DNA of 64,000 nucleotides from 13-2-20CM-66-19 sp963824395 (GCA_963824395.1 CAWGPF010000001.1:1612001-1676000), one strand, 5' to 3'. Counted from the first letter of the stretch, positions 53,819 to 62,716 are shown. Translations and numbers: made by a program. The notes: a model not told the origin generated them from the letters alone.

Positions 53819-54379
53819 TTATTCGTTCAATGCCAGCGCGGCGGGGCGCTCCATGTACCCGCCCACGCTGTCAGGAACGATTTCAACAACACTGATTTTC
53901 GAAGGGCTGATCTCGGTGATCTTGCCTTCGGCCTGGCCGATGTGGTTGCCGGTGGTGACCCGGTGCACCAGGCCATCCTTGGTCTGCACCAGGCCATAGA
54001 TCGACGCGCCGAGACGCAGCGTGCCGACCATCTTCAAAGTGTCGAGCGAGTACTGCTCGAGGAACTCGCGGTTGCGCTTCTGATCGGGCCGCACCCCTGC
54101 CAGCCCGGCGCCGGAGCCCGGACTGCTCGGCAGGAACGGCGAGCGCAGGTCGGAGGCGGCGTAAACGAAGGTCTCGTAGGGCTTGATCTCCGGCAGCGGC
54201 TCGACGCGGCCACCGGGCTCCTTCTTGGTGTCGTCCACGAAGCGCTGCAGCTCGTCATCGGCGCTCGAGCAGGCGGTGACGGCAGCGTAGGCCAGGCACG
54301 CGAGGCTCAGGCACACGATACGCAGCGCGGTTCGGTCGGAAGGCTTGTGCATAAGTGGATACCGGCTCACGACATTCAT
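53819..54379 (-). CDS. pilP: Type IV pilus lipoprotein PilP
   Basis: Periplasmic lipoprotein that links the inner-membrane PilM-N-O alignment complex to PilQ. Lipobox AVTAC follows the hydrophobic IVCLSLACLAYA. The mature part has DLRSPF near the middle and LDTLKMVGTLRLGASIYGLV in the HR domain. The ATG at 54379 begins 4 bases after the pilO stop (186 residues); an ATG at 54352 would give 177 residues and a shorter signal n-region. Confidence 0.92.
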   Translation of the reverse strand: MNVVSRYPLMHKPSDRTALRIVCLSLACLAYAAVTACSSADDELQRFVDDTKKEPGGRVEPLPEIKPYETFVYAASDLRSPFLPSSPGSGAGLAGVRPDQKRNREFLEQYSLDTLKMVGTLRLGASIYGLVQTKDGLVHRVTTGNHIGQAEGKITEISPSKISVVEIVPDSVGGYMERPAALALNE

Positions 54380-54383
54380 GGGA

Positions 54384-55046
54384 TCAGCCGCCCGCCCTAG
54401 GGGGGCGCTGCTTGGGGGCGTTCTTGTTCTTGTCAGCCTCGCCTGCGGCGATCTCGTCCTCATCGAGGTAGCGATAAGTTTTCGCCGTGAGCTCGAGCGA
54501 CAACTGGTCGTAGGCGTCCTTGCTGTCCGGCTTGATGTCGATGTCGTGCAGCGTGACGATGCGCGGCAGCGCCGCGATGCCACTCACGAACTCGCCGAAC
54601 TGGTGGTAGCTGCCAGTCAGCTTGATCTTGATCGGCAGCTCCGCGTAGAAGTCCTTGCGCTGTTCCGCCTGCGGCTGGAACAGCTTCTCCTGCAGGCCCG
54701 CGGCGAGGCCCGTCTGCGAGATGTCCACCAGCAGGCTCGGCACCTCGGTCTTGCCCGGCAGCTGGCGCAGCAGGGCGCCGAAGGAGCGCTCGATGTCCTT
54801 CAGCTGCTGCTTGTAGACCTCGAGGTTCACGGCCTTGGCGTGCTTCTCGCGGAACTCGCCGCGCAGCTTCTGCTCCTCGGCGGTGAACTGCTCCAGGCGC
54901 GGACGCTGCTCGCTCCACACGAAGAAGTAGATCCCGAGTGCGGACAGCACCAGGAAGGCGACGCCCACCGCGCCGGCGAGCACCGGCAGCGGCCAGCGGC
55001 CCGGGTCGCGCGGATCAAGCGACCGCAGCTCCTCAAGGATGTTCAT
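54384..55046 (-). CDS. pilO: Type IV pilus inner-membrane protein PilO
   Basis: 220 residues: short cytoplasmic N-terminus (LEELRSLDPRDPGRWPL), one transmembrane helix (about 22-44), a coiled coil, then a ferredoxin-like periplasmic domain (IKIKLTGSYHQFGEFVSGIA). PilO dimerises with PilN. The C-terminus ends in a basic Asn/Lys/Pro-rich tail. The ATG overlaps the pilN stop by 4 bases. Confidence 0.94.
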   Translation of the reverse strand: MNILEELRSLDPRDPGRWPLPVLAGAVGVAFLVLSALGIYFFVWSEQRPRLEQFTAEEQKLRGEFREKHAKAVNLEVYKQQLKDIERSFGALLRQLPGKTEVPSLLVDISQTGLAAGLQEKLFQPQAEQRKDFYAELPIKIKLTGSYHQFGEFVSGIAALPRIVTLHDIDIKPDSKDAYDQLSLELTAKTYRYLDEDEIAAGEADKNKNAPKQRPPRAGG

Positions 55047-55663
55047 TGCTGCGCTCCCGCACCGCCGAGGCTTGCCTTGCGGATCTTGTTCTTGGCCGCG
55101 CGCGCGGAACCGTCATCCGGTGCGGATGCGGTGACCTGCTGCGCGCTCAGGGTGAAGCTCGAGCCGGGGCCCGAGCCCTTGGTGGTCTGCACCACCTCCA
55201 GCGAGGGGTTGCGCAGCCACTGCGAGCCGTCGATGTTGCGCATGAAGGAGGACACACGCGTGCTCGACTGCGCGATGCCGTCGAACTTGAGCGTGGTGCC
55301 GTTCTGCTTGACCGCGGTGAGGTACACGCCCTCAGGCAGGGTGCGCACGATCTCATCGAATACGTGCACGATTTCCGGACGCGAGCGCTGCAGCTTCTCG
55401 ATGATCTCCATGCGCGCGATGTACTTCTGCTTGGCGGTCTCGAGGTTGTTGATCTCCTCGTTTTCCTTGTCCAGCGTCTTGATCTGCGTGCGCAGCGCGT
55501 CGTTGCGGTGCTGCTGCGCGTCGATCATTTGCGAGTACATCAGGTAGGCGGCGAAGGTTGTGAACATCGCGGCGACCGCGGCCACACCCAGCGCCACCAG
55601 GAACTTGAGCTTGCGCTCTTTGCGTTTGCTTTCCCGGTGGGGAAGCAGGTTTATGCGTGGCAT
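55043..55663 (-). CDS. pilN: Type IV pilus inner-membrane protein PilN
   Basis: 206 residues from the ATG at 55663. The cytoplasmic INLLPHRES motif at residues 4-12 inserts into PilM, followed by one transmembrane helix (about 24-46), a coiled coil and a ferredoxin-like domain (GVYLTAVKQNGTTLKFDGIA). The start lies one base before the pilM stop. Confidence 0.95.
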   Translation of the reverse strand: MPRINLLPHRESKRKERKLKFLVALGVAAVAAMFTTFAAYLMYSQMIDAQQHRNDALRTQIKTLDKENEEINNLETAKQKYIARMEIIEKLQRSRPEIVHVFDEIVRTLPEGVYLTAVKQNGTTLKFDGIAQSSTRVSSFMRNIDGSQWLRNPSLEVVQTTKGSGPGSSFTLSAQQVTASAPDDGSARAAKNKIRKASLGGAGAQQ

Positions 55664-55664
55664 A

Positions 55665-56729
55665 TCAGTCAAAGCTCCGCAGGGCGAGACCACACGCAGT
55701 CAGGAGTGCGGTGGCATCGCGTTGCACCGCCTGCGCCTTGGCGCGCGAGGACAGCTTCATCTGGCCGAGCGGGTCGCCCTTCTCGGCGGAAATACCCACG
55801 CGGCTGGAGATGACCTCCGCCACTCCGGGGATATTGGCGCAGCCGCCGCACACCAGGATCTTCTCGGGCTGCTCGCGGCCGGAGCCTGAGGCGAGGTAGA
55901 ACTGCAGCGAACGGCTCACCTGCTGCGTCATGTCGTCGATGAAGGGGTCGAGCACTTCCGACTGGTAATTCCCGGGCAGGCCGCCTTCCTTCTTGGCGCG
56001 CCCCGCCTCTTCCATGGCGAGACCGTAGGTGCGCATGATTTCCTCGGTGAGCTGCTGCCCGCCGAAGGCGAAGTCGCGCGTGTAGACCACCTTGAGGTTG
56101 CGCAGCACGCTGAAGGTGGTGCTGCTGGCGCCGAAATCGACCACCGCGATGGTGCGGTCGATGCCGCCGTCGGGCATCTGGTGCGTCATCAGCTTGCAGG
56201 CGTTCTCGAGCGCGAAGGCCTCGACGTCGACGATCTTGGCGGTGAGGCCTGCAGCCTTTACGGCCGCCTGGCGCTGCTCGACGTTCTCGGTGCGCGTCGC
56301 CACCAGCAGCACATCGTTGCTGTCGGTGTCCTTCTCATTCGGGCCCAGCACTTCGAAGTCGTACGAGACCTCATCCATCGGGAAGGGAATGTACTGGTCA
56401 GCCTGCATCTCCACCTGGGCTTCCAGATCCCCGGCGCGCAGCGCGCGCGGCATCTGGATGACTTTGGTGATCGCCGCATCGCCGGAGATCGCGACCGCGA
56501 CCTCCGCGCTCTTGGCACCCGCGCGCTTCACCGCGCGGCGGATCGCCTCGCCGACGGCCTCCGCATCCACGATCGCCTTCTCGTTGATGGCGTTCTGGGG
56601 GGTGGGCTCGGCCGCATACGCCTCCACTCGATACTGGCCACCGGCCATCGACAGCTCGATAAGCTTCACCGATGAGGTGGTTATGTCAAGTCCCAGGATC
56701 GGGCGGTACTTACGCTGCAGCAGCAACAT
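55665..56729 (-). CDS. pilM: Type IV pilus actin-like ATPase-fold protein PilM
   Basis: 354-residue cytoplasmic actin-like protein that binds the N-terminus of PilN and links the pilus machine to its motors. LGLDITTSSVKLIEL is the phosphate-1 loop, VAVVDFGASSTTFSVL phosphate-2, and ILVCGGCANIPGVAEV the adenosine motif. Strong AAGGAAA precedes the ATG. First gene of pilMNOPQ, downstream of a c-di-GMP riboswitch and divergent from the penicillin-binding protein gene. Confidence 0.96.
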   Translation of the reverse strand: MLLLQRKYRPILGLDITTSSVKLIELSMAGGQYRVEAYAAEPTPQNAINEKAIVDAEAVGEAIRRAVKRAGAKSAEVAVAISGDAAITKVIQMPRALRAGDLEAQVEMQADQYIPFPMDEVSYDFEVLGPNEKDTDSNDVLLVATRTENVEQRQAAVKAAGLTAKIVDVEAFALENACKLMTHQMPDGGIDRTIAVVDFGASSTTFSVLRNLKVVYTRDFAFGGQQLTEEIMRTYGLAMEEAGRAKKEGGLPGNYQSEVLDPFIDDMTQQVSRSLQFYLASGSGREQPEKILVCGGCANIPGVAEVISSRVGISAEKGDPLGQMKLSSRAKAQAVQRDATALLTACGLALRSFD

Positions 56730-57067
56730 TTTTATTTCCTTTTCAGGACATTACGCCTGAAATTGACCGCCCTGTATTAGACTCAGGAACACTATATATC
56801 AGCGCAAAGTTAAATTGAACGTGAGGGACCTCACGGATGCGCACGGTACCGCCAGTGCCCTGTAGCGGACTGCCGACAGCGTCACGGGTGCGATAAGTCG
56901 CAGTGCGCCCGATCAACGAATGCAGCGGCGTGTGGTCCAAGCGTCCTTTGGGGGACGCGCGAAGCGTTACGGCGAAACAGGAGGTGGGTACCGTGCGAGC
57001 GAGGATTGAGTCGGTGGCGAACCGCAGCCTGGGTGCGCGTGACCATGCGCGCCCGAGTGCGTTAACG
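56730..57067 (-). other. Long leader between the c-di-GMP riboswitch and pilM
   Basis: About 340 bases on the pil strand. Seen here: a second possible promoter close to pilM, TTCAAT (56814-56819), 17-base spacer, TATAGT (56791-56796). Also a perfect palindrome GTGAGG-GA-CCTCAC at 56821-56834, and a 54-codon frame starting at 57046 without a ribosome-binding site. No terminator with a T-run was found, so how the riboswitch acts is not evident. If the 56791 promoter is active it would bypass the riboswitch. Confidence 0.5.
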
Positions 57068-57158
57068 TTCGAACCGGCAACCCCGCTGTCATAGGTACTT
57101 GCGTCCCGTAGACCGGAGGCTTTGCGTCCCCACCTTTCGGTGAGTTTGCCCTGAAACG
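57068..57158 (-). promoter_or_regulatory. GEMM-I cyclic-di-GMP riboswitch upstream of pilMNOPQ
   Basis: Minus-strand sequence matches the c-di-GMP-I (GEMM) aptamer core in order. AGGGCAAAC (57144-57152) is followed by a CACC-GAAA-GGUG tetraloop hairpin, then GGGACGCAAAGCCUCCGG, a variable third stem, and AGCGGGGUUGCC. By comparison with Vibrio Vc2, the G that pairs the ligand (G20, third G of AGGGC) is G, which favours c-di-GMP over cAMP-GMP. The intercalating A47 (middle A of GCAAAG) and C92 (C of AGCGGGG) are kept as well. The only same-strand gene downstream is pilM, about 340 bases away. Confidence 0.92.
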
Positions 57159-57164
57159 GCGGCT

Positions 57165-57193
57165 ACTATGCATAGCCGTTAATGGGAGCGCAA
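57165..57193 (-). promoter_or_regulatory. Probable promoter of the riboswitch-pilMNOPQ transcript
   Basis: Minus-strand TTGCGC (57188-57193), 17-base spacer, CATAGT (57165-57170), placing the start near 57158, a few bases before the aptamer core. Each box matches the sigma-70 consensus at four of six positions. It overlaps the 5' leader of the divergent penicillin-binding protein gene. Confidence 0.5.
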
Positions 57194-57212
57194 GCACGGA
57201 GAGTTGGTTTCT

Positions 57213-59666
57213 GTGAAATGGAATTACTTTCGAGTTCTGGCGGTTATCTGCGCCAGTGTGATGCTGTTCACACTTCTGGGTGCGTACGCGCTGGCGTGCA
57301 GCTACGTGTATCTGGTGCCCTCGCTCCCCTCGATCGAGTCGATGCGCAACGTCGAGCTGCAGGTACCGTTGCGCGTCTACACGCGCACCGGCGCGCTCAT
57401 CGCGCAGATCGGCGAGCAGCGGCGCATCCCGGTCACCTACGACCAGATCCCTGAGCTGGTGAAGCACGCCTTCCTCGCCGCCGAGGACGAGCGCTTCTTC
57501 GAGCACCACGGCATCGACTACTTCGGCGTGGTGCGCGCGGTGCTCATCGACGTGGTATCGGGCGACAAGACGCAGGGCGCGAGCACGATCACCATGCAGG
57601 CCGCGCGCAACATGTTCCTGAGCCTGGACAAGACCGCGCGCCGCAAGCTGCAGGAAACCTTCGTGACCTACCGCATGGAGCACGAGTTCACCAAGCAGGA
57701 AATCTTCGGTCTCTACCTCAACGTGATCTTCTTCGGCCAGCGCGCCTACGGCGTCGCCGCCGCCGCCGAGGCATTCTTCGGCAAGACGCTCGATAAGCTC
57801 GACGTCGCCGAGGCCGCCACCATCGCAGGTCTTCCCAAGGCACCCTCGCGCTACAACCCGATCGTTGACCCGCAGGCCGCCACCGGGCGGCGCGCCTACG
57901 TGTTGCGCCGCATGCGCGAGCTCGGCTACATCGATGCCACCACCGCGGAGGCTGCCAACAAGGAGCCGATGGAGGCGCGTGCGCACGCGCCACTCTTTGA
58001 CGTCGAGGCGCCCTACGTCGCCGAGATGGCGCGCCTGGAGCTGCGGCAGCGCTTCGGTCCCTCCGCCGAGAGCGCCGGCTACAAGGTCTACACCACCATC
58101 GACGGACGCCTGCAGGGGGATGCCAACCGTGCGGTGCGCGTCGGCCTCATCGAGTACGATCGCCGCCACGGCTGGCGCGGACCCGCCGGACACGTCGATC
58201 TGCCCGCGCACGGTGAGCCGGACTACGATGACCTGGTCGATGAGTACGCCGCCATTGGCAACCTCGTGCCCGCGCTCGTGGTGTCGGTGGAGGAGAAGTC
58301 GGTGCACGCATACCTGAAGGGCGCCGGCACCGCCACGATCGACTGGGACGGCCTGTCCTGGGCACGCAAGGAGCTGCGCAACGAGACCCTGGGACCCGCG
58401 CCTAAGGACGCCGGCCAGATCCTGGCGCGCGGCGACGTGGTGTACGTCGTGACCGACAACCAGGGGCACGCACAGCTCGCGCAGATCCCCGAGGCGCAGA
58501 GCGCACTCGTGGCGCTCGACCCGAACGATGGCAGCGTGGTGGCCCTCGTCGGCGGCTTCGATTACTTCACCAATAAGTACAACCGTGTCACCCAGGCGCG
58601 GCGCCTGCCGGGCTCGGGGTTCAAGCCCTTCCTGTATTCGGGGGCGCTCGAGCACGGTTTCACGCCGGCGAGCGTCATCCTTGATGCGCCGATCGTGCTC
58701 GACGGCAACGGCAGCGAGGACAACTGGCGTCCCGAGAACAACGAGCGCCAGTTCGGCGGGCCGACCCGCATGCGCGAGGCCCTGGTGCATTCGCGCAACC
58801 TGGTGTCGATCCGCATCCTCAAGGAGATCGGCATCGCCACCGCGATCGACTACGTCCAGCGCTTCGGCTTCGACCCGAAGAACATGCCCCACGACCTGAC
58901 GCTGGCGCTCGGGACCATGGCGGTGACGCCGCTTGACCTCGCGGCCGCCTACGCCGTGTTCGCCAACGGCGGCTATCGCGTGCAACCCTACTTCATCGAA
59001 CGCATCGAGGATGCCTCCGGGCAGGTGGTGTGGCGCGCCGCGCCGCGCCGCGTCTGCACGCAATGCGAGCAGGCCGCGGCCCCCGCAGTGCCCGATGAGC
59101 AGGGCGCGCAGCCGGTGCGCACCGCCGACGCCACGCAGGGGGAACCCGCGCCGCTGCCGGCTGCGGAAGCCGCACCGCGCGTCATCACCGCGCAGAACGC
59201 CTATGTGATGGATGACATGATGGCGGACGTCATCAAGCGCGGGACCGGCAGTCGCGCGCGCTCACTCAACCGCAGCGACATTGCCGGCAAGACCGGCACT
59301 ACCAACGAGGCCAAGGACACCTGGTTCAATGGCTTCACACCCAACCTCGTGGCGACCGTATGGGTGGGTTTCGATCAGGAGCGCCCGCTCGGCGAGGCAG
59401 AGGAAGGCGCCCACACCGCGCTGCCGATCTGGATCAACTTCATGGGCGAGGCGCTCAAGGGCGTGACCGAGCAGCACCGTGCCATGCCCGATGGCATCGT
59501 CACCCTGCGCATCTCCCCTGACACCGGGGCGCTGGTGAGTGCCGAGAACCCGGCTGGCGTGCCGGAGATCTTCATTGCCGATCACCTGCCCTCGGCCGCG
59601 GACGCGGCGGCGGCGGTAGCGGCGCAGGGACAGCAGGCCCAGCAGAGCGGCGAACCGATCTTCTAA
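57213..59666 (+). CDS. mrcA: Class A penicillin-binding protein 1A
   Basis: 817-residue bifunctional peptidoglycan synthase. The GTG at 57213 is chosen because GGAGAG lies 9 bases upstream. A transmembrane helix at about 5-35 anchors it. The glycosyltransferase domain has EDERFFEHHGID with catalytic Glu, then TITMQAARN. The transpeptidase has SGFK (Ser-x-x-Lys in RRLPGSGFKPFLYSG), SRN (SxN) and KTGTT. An OB-like insert (about 320-420) is the PBP1A type. Divergent from pilM, as in Pseudomonas ponA. Confidence 0.95.
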   Translation: MKWNYFRVLAVICASVMLFTLLGAYALACSYVYLVPSLPSIESMRNVELQVPLRVYTRTGALIAQIGEQRRIPVTYDQIPELVKHAFLAAEDERFFEHHGIDYFGVVRAVLIDVVSGDKTQGASTITMQAARNMFLSLDKTARRKLQETFVTYRMEHEFTKQEIFGLYLNVIFFGQRAYGVAAAAEAFFGKTLDKLDVAEAATIAGLPKAPSRYNPIVDPQAATGRRAYVLRRMRELGYIDATTAEAANKEPMEARAHAPLFDVEAPYVAEMARLELRQRFGPSAESAGYKVYTTIDGRLQGDANRAVRVGLIEYDRRHGWRGPAGHVDLPAHGEPDYDDLVDEYAAIGNLVPALVVSVEEKSVHAYLKGAGTATIDWDGLSWARKELRNETLGPAPKDAGQILARGDVVYVVTDNQGHAQLAQIPEAQSALVALDPNDGSVVALVGGFDYFTNKYNRVTQARRLPGSGFKPFLYSGALEHGFTPASVILDAPIVLDGNGSEDNWRPENNERQFGGPTRMREALVHSRNLVSIRILKEIGIATAIDYVQRFGFDPKNMPHDLTLALGTMAVTPLDLAAAYAVFANGGYRVQPYFIERIEDASGQVVWRAAPRRVCTQCEQAAAPAVPDEQGAQPVRTADATQGEPAPLPAAEAAPRVITAQNAYVMDDMMADVIKRGTGSRARSLNRSDIAGKTGTTNEAKDTWFNGFTPNLVATVWVGFDQERPLGEAEEGAHTALPIWINFMGEALKGVTEQHRAMPDGIVTLRISPDTGALVSAENPAGVPEIFIADHLPSAADAAAAVAAQGQQAQQSGEPIF

Positions 59667-59671
59667 AACCC

Positions 59672-60286
59672 ATGGCGAAGCGACACCCGACGCGCGGCGA
59701 CAACCTGCGGCGCGCGCTGGCGCAGGAAGCTGCGCGCATCATGGCCGAGCACGGCATCCGCGACTTCCTCATCGCCAAGCGCAAGGCGGCCGAGCGCTTC
59801 GGCGTCACCGATGGCGGGGCCGTGCTGCCGAAGAACCGCGAGATCGAGGAGGCGCTCGTGGCCTACCAGCGCCTGTTCGGAGGCGCCTCGCACCTCCAGG
59901 CGCTACACGCGCAGCGCAGCGCCGCGCTCGCAGCCATGCACTACCTGCGCGAGTTCGAGCCGCGCCTGGTCGGCGCGGTGCTCTCGGGCACGGCCACCGA
60001 GCACTCCGACGTGCAGCTGCACCTGTTCGCCGACCGCGCCGAGTCGGTAACCCTGAAACTCATCGACCAGGGCATCCCGCACGAAGTGACCGAGCGACGC
60101 GTGAAGCTCAACGCCGAACGCAGCCGCGCCTTCCCGGGCGTGCGCTTCGAGATGGACGCGCAGCCGATCGAGGCAACCGTGTTTCCGCCCGAGGGCATCC
60201 GCCAGGCGCCGGTGAGCCCGGTGGACGGGCGTCCCATGCGCCGCGCCAGCGCGCTCGAGGTCGAAGCACTGCTGCAGGAGCCCTGA
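59672..60286 (+). CDS. Conserved protein with nucleotidyltransferase-like motif
   Basis: 204 residues; no named family recognised. The N-terminal helical part (RIMAEHGIRDFLIAKRKAAE) is followed by a central GAVLSGTATEHSDVQLHLFA that resembles the GS-x10-D-x-D motif of nucleotidyltransferases, with Thr-Ala in place of Gly-Ser. The C-terminal half ends PPEGIRQAPVSPVDGRPMRR. The start is 5 bases after the mrcA stop, so it is probably co-transcribed. It may be an inactive or unusual nucleotidyltransferase, but this rests on one motif. Confidence 0.65.
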   Translation: MAKRHPTRGDNLRRALAQEAARIMAEHGIRDFLIAKRKAAERFGVTDGGAVLPKNREIEEALVAYQRLFGGASHLQALHAQRSAALAAMHYLREFEPRLVGAVLSGTATEHSDVQLHLFADRAESVTLKLIDQGIPHEVTERRVKLNAERSRAFPGVRFEMDAQPIEATVFPPEGIRQAPVSPVDGRPMRRASALEVEALLQEP

Positions 60287-60354
60287 TGCCGGGGCCGCGG
60301 CGCTGAGCCGCAGGGGCGACTTGCTATAGTGCTGTGAGCTTTCCGGAGAACGCC

Positions 60355-61131
60355 ATGCACGCCGTGTCCCGCCCGCGCTTCGCCCTGCTGACCCCGGCAC
60401 TCCTGCTGCTCGGCGCGGTCATCGCACCCGCCAACGCCGAGGGACCGCCGCCACCGCCGTGGAGTTACCAGGGCAGCACCGGGCCGGCGCACTGGGGCAG
60501 CGAGGACCCCGCCTACGCCACCTGCGGAATCGGCCAGCGCCAGTCGCCGATCGACATCGAGCAGGCCGAGCGCGCGGACCTGCCGGCGCTCGAGTTCGGC
60601 TACCGGCCGATACCCCTCGTCGTCACCGACACCGGCTTCACCATGCAGGTGAACGTCCCCCCGGGGAGCGGGGGGATCACGGTCGGCAAGGATCACTACG
60701 AGCTCGTGCAGTTGCACTTGCACCGTCCGAGCGAGGAGAAGATCCGCGGCCAGCGCTATGAGCTCGTGGTGCACCTGGTGCACAAGAGCGCGGACGGCAA
60801 GCTCGCCGTGGTGGCGGTGCTGTTCAGCCGGGGCAAGGGCAACCCGGTGCTCAAGCAGGTGCTGGAGAACATGCCCGCGCCCGGGGAAAAACAGAAGGCG
60901 GTCCCGGGGGTGACGCTCGATCTTGCGCAGCTGCTGCCCGCAGCGCGCGGCTACTACACCTTCGAGGGCTCACTGAGCATCCCGCCGTGCACCGAGGGAG
61001 TGCGCTGGTTCGTGCTCAAGCGCGTCATGCAGGCCAAGAGCGGGCAGATCCTGCTGTTCGCCACGCGCTACCCGGACAATGCGCGCCCCACACAGCCGAC
61101 CAACGGGCGCAAGATCGAGCAGAGCAACTGA
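60355..61131 (+). CDS. Alpha-type carbonic anhydrase, periplasmic
   Basis: 258 residues from the ATG at 60355 with CCGGAGAA upstream; signal peptide ending PANAE. The three zinc ligands are in VQLHLHRPSEEK (two His) and VVHLVHKS (third His). GQRQSPIDIE and the C-terminal SIPPCTEGVRWFVL are family hallmarks. It interconverts CO2 and bicarbonate in the periplasm. A TATAGT box lies at 60325-60330. Its stop abuts the end of the convergent gltA. Confidence 0.93.
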   Translation: MHAVSRPRFALLTPALLLLGAVIAPANAEGPPPPPWSYQGSTGPAHWGSEDPAYATCGIGQRQSPIDIEQAERADLPALEFGYRPIPLVVTDTGFTMQVNVPPGSGGITVGKDHYELVQLHLHRPSEEKIRGQRYELVVHLVHKSADGKLAVVAVLFSRGKGNPVLKQVLENMPAPGEKQKAVPGVTLDLAQLLPAARGYYTFEGSLSIPPCTEGVRWFVLKRVMQAKSGQILLFATRYPDNARPTQPTNGRKIEQSN

Positions 61132-62439
61132 TCAGCCGCGCTTCTTGATCTCGAGGTAATCGCGCCGCGTCGGCCCGGTGTAGAGCTGGCGCGGGCGTCC
61201 GATACGCATGGCCGGGTCCGAGATCATCTCCTGCCAGTGCGCCACCCAGCCAACCGTGCGCGCGATGGCGAACATCACGGTGTACATCGAGCGCGGGATG
61301 CCGATCGCGCTGTAGATCACCCCGGAGTAGAAATCCACGTTCGGGTACAGCTTGCGCTCGATGAAATACTGATCCTTGAGCGCGATCTCCTCGAGGCGCA
61401 GCGCGAGCTCGAGCAGCGGGTTGTCGCTGCGCCCCAGCTGCGCCAGCACCTTGTGACACATCTCGCGGATGATCTTGGCGCGCGGATCGAAGTTCTTGTA
61501 GACGCGGTGCCCGAAGCCCATGAGCCGGAAGTGACTCGACTTGTCCTTGGCCATGGCGAGGAACTTGGGGATGTTGTCGACGGTGCCGATCTGCTCGAGC
61601 ATCGACAGCACTGCCTCGTTGGCGCCGCCGTGCGCCGGGCCCCACAGCGCCGAGACGCCCGCGGAGATGGCCGCGTAGGGGTTCGCGCCGGTGCTGCCGG
61701 CGAGGCGCACGGTGGAGGTGCTGGCATTCTGCTCGTGATCGGCGTGCAGCACGAACAGCAGGTCGAGCGCCTTGGCCGCGATCGGGTCGAGCTTGTATGG
61801 CTCGCACGGCACCGCGAACAGCATGCTCAGCACGTTGCCGGCGTAGTCGAGGTCGTTGCGCGGATAGACGAAGGGCTGTCCCAGGGAGTGCTTGTGGGCC
61901 GCCGCCGCGATGGTCGGGATCTTGGCGATGATGCGGTGCGCGAAGATCTCGCGGTGGCGCGGGTTATGGATGTCCATCGTGTCGTGATAGAACGCCGACA
62001 TCGAGGCCACCACGCCCGACACCATCGCCATCGGGTGGGCGTTGTGGTGGAAGGCGTTGAAGAAGCGCAGCAGCCACTCGTTGATCATCGTGTGATAACG
62101 GATGTTGCCGGTGAACTCCTCGAGCTGCTTCGCGGTGGGCAGCTCGCCGATCAGGAGCAGATACGCCACCTCCATGAAGGTGCTGCGCTCGGCCAGCTGC
62201 TCGATCGGATAGCCGCGGTAAAGCAGCACGCCCGCATCGCCGTCGATGTAGGTGATGCGGCTCTCGGTGGCAGCGGTGGCGCCGAAGCCCGGATCGTAGG
62301 TAAAGACGTCGAGGTCTTTGTAGAGCCCGGCGATGTCGAGGGCCGCAGGCCCGAGAGTGCCGCTGCGCACCGGCAGCTGGGCACTGCGCCCGCTGCCGCG
62401 GTCACTCAGCTCGAAGGTCTTGCCGCTCTTGTCGGTCAT
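61132..62439 (-). CDS. gltA: Citrate synthase, Gram-negative hexameric type
   Basis: 435-residue enzyme condensing acetyl-CoA with oxaloacetate. The N-terminal beta domain (KTFELSDRGSGRSAQLPV) typical of NADH-sensitive hexamers is present. Catalytic residues: His in LHADHEQNASTSTVR, His in GFGHRVYKNFDPRAK, and Asp in LYPNVDFYSG. Length is standard. A weak Shine-Dalgarno (GGCAGCGGAA) precedes the ATG. Monocistronic. Confidence 0.97.
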   Translation of the reverse strand: MTDKSGKTFELSDRGSGRSAQLPVRSGTLGPAALDIAGLYKDLDVFTYDPGFGATAATESRITYIDGDAGVLLYRGYPIEQLAERSTFMEVAYLLLIGELPTAKQLEEFTGNIRYHTMINEWLLRFFNAFHHNAHPMAMVSGVVASMSAFYHDTMDIHNPRHREIFAHRIIAKIPTIAAAAHKHSLGQPFVYPRNDLDYAGNVLSMLFAVPCEPYKLDPIAAKALDLLFVLHADHEQNASTSTVRLAGSTGANPYAAISAGVSALWGPAHGGANEAVLSMLEQIGTVDNIPKFLAMAKDKSSHFRLMGFGHRVYKNFDPRAKIIREMCHKVLAQLGRSDNPLLELALRLEEIALKDQYFIERKLYPNVDFYSGVIYSAIGIPRSMYTVMFAIARTVGWVAHWQEMISDPAMRIGRPRQLYTGPTRRDYLEIKKRG

Positions 62440-62716
62440 TTCCGCTGCCGCTTTGTCCGTGTGGCCTCGAGGCGAAGCAGCGCCACGAGGCGCATGTCGC
62501 GTTTGAACAAAGGAGGGTTACATGGTCCATGCGCCGAAATCAAGGCGCCGGATGTGCTACTCGCGGGTAAAGTTGAAGGCCGTCACGCGGCCGCCGGCGG
62601 CCCTCGTCTCAACGGACGACGCCCCGCTTACCGAGCCGGAGCGCCTGCGGGCACTGACGATCCGCACGGCGCTGCGGCAGTCGAAATCCCGCCCGCGCGC
62701 CGCACCTGACCAGGCA
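62440..62716. other. Gap between gltA and rpmE with an orphan Shine-Dalgarno
   Basis: 277 bases upstream of gltA. It holds a GTGGC/GCCAC and GCCTCG/CGAGGC hairpin near 62461-62491. On the plus strand, a perfect AAGGAGGG lies 5 bases before ATG 62522. The frame opened there runs 150 codons but is antisense to rpmE and has no family similarity, so a short peptide or chance are both possible. Confidence 0.35.

Noticed and set aside
57055..57095. TTCGAA-containing stretch resembling a tRNA T-arm
   Set aside because: No T-stem or acceptor stem pairs around it; it belongs to the 3' side of the c-di-GMP riboswitch.
56967..59063. 698-codon minus-strand frame opposite mrcA
   Set aside because: Antisense shadow of a clear PBP1A gene; high-GC third positions keep it open.
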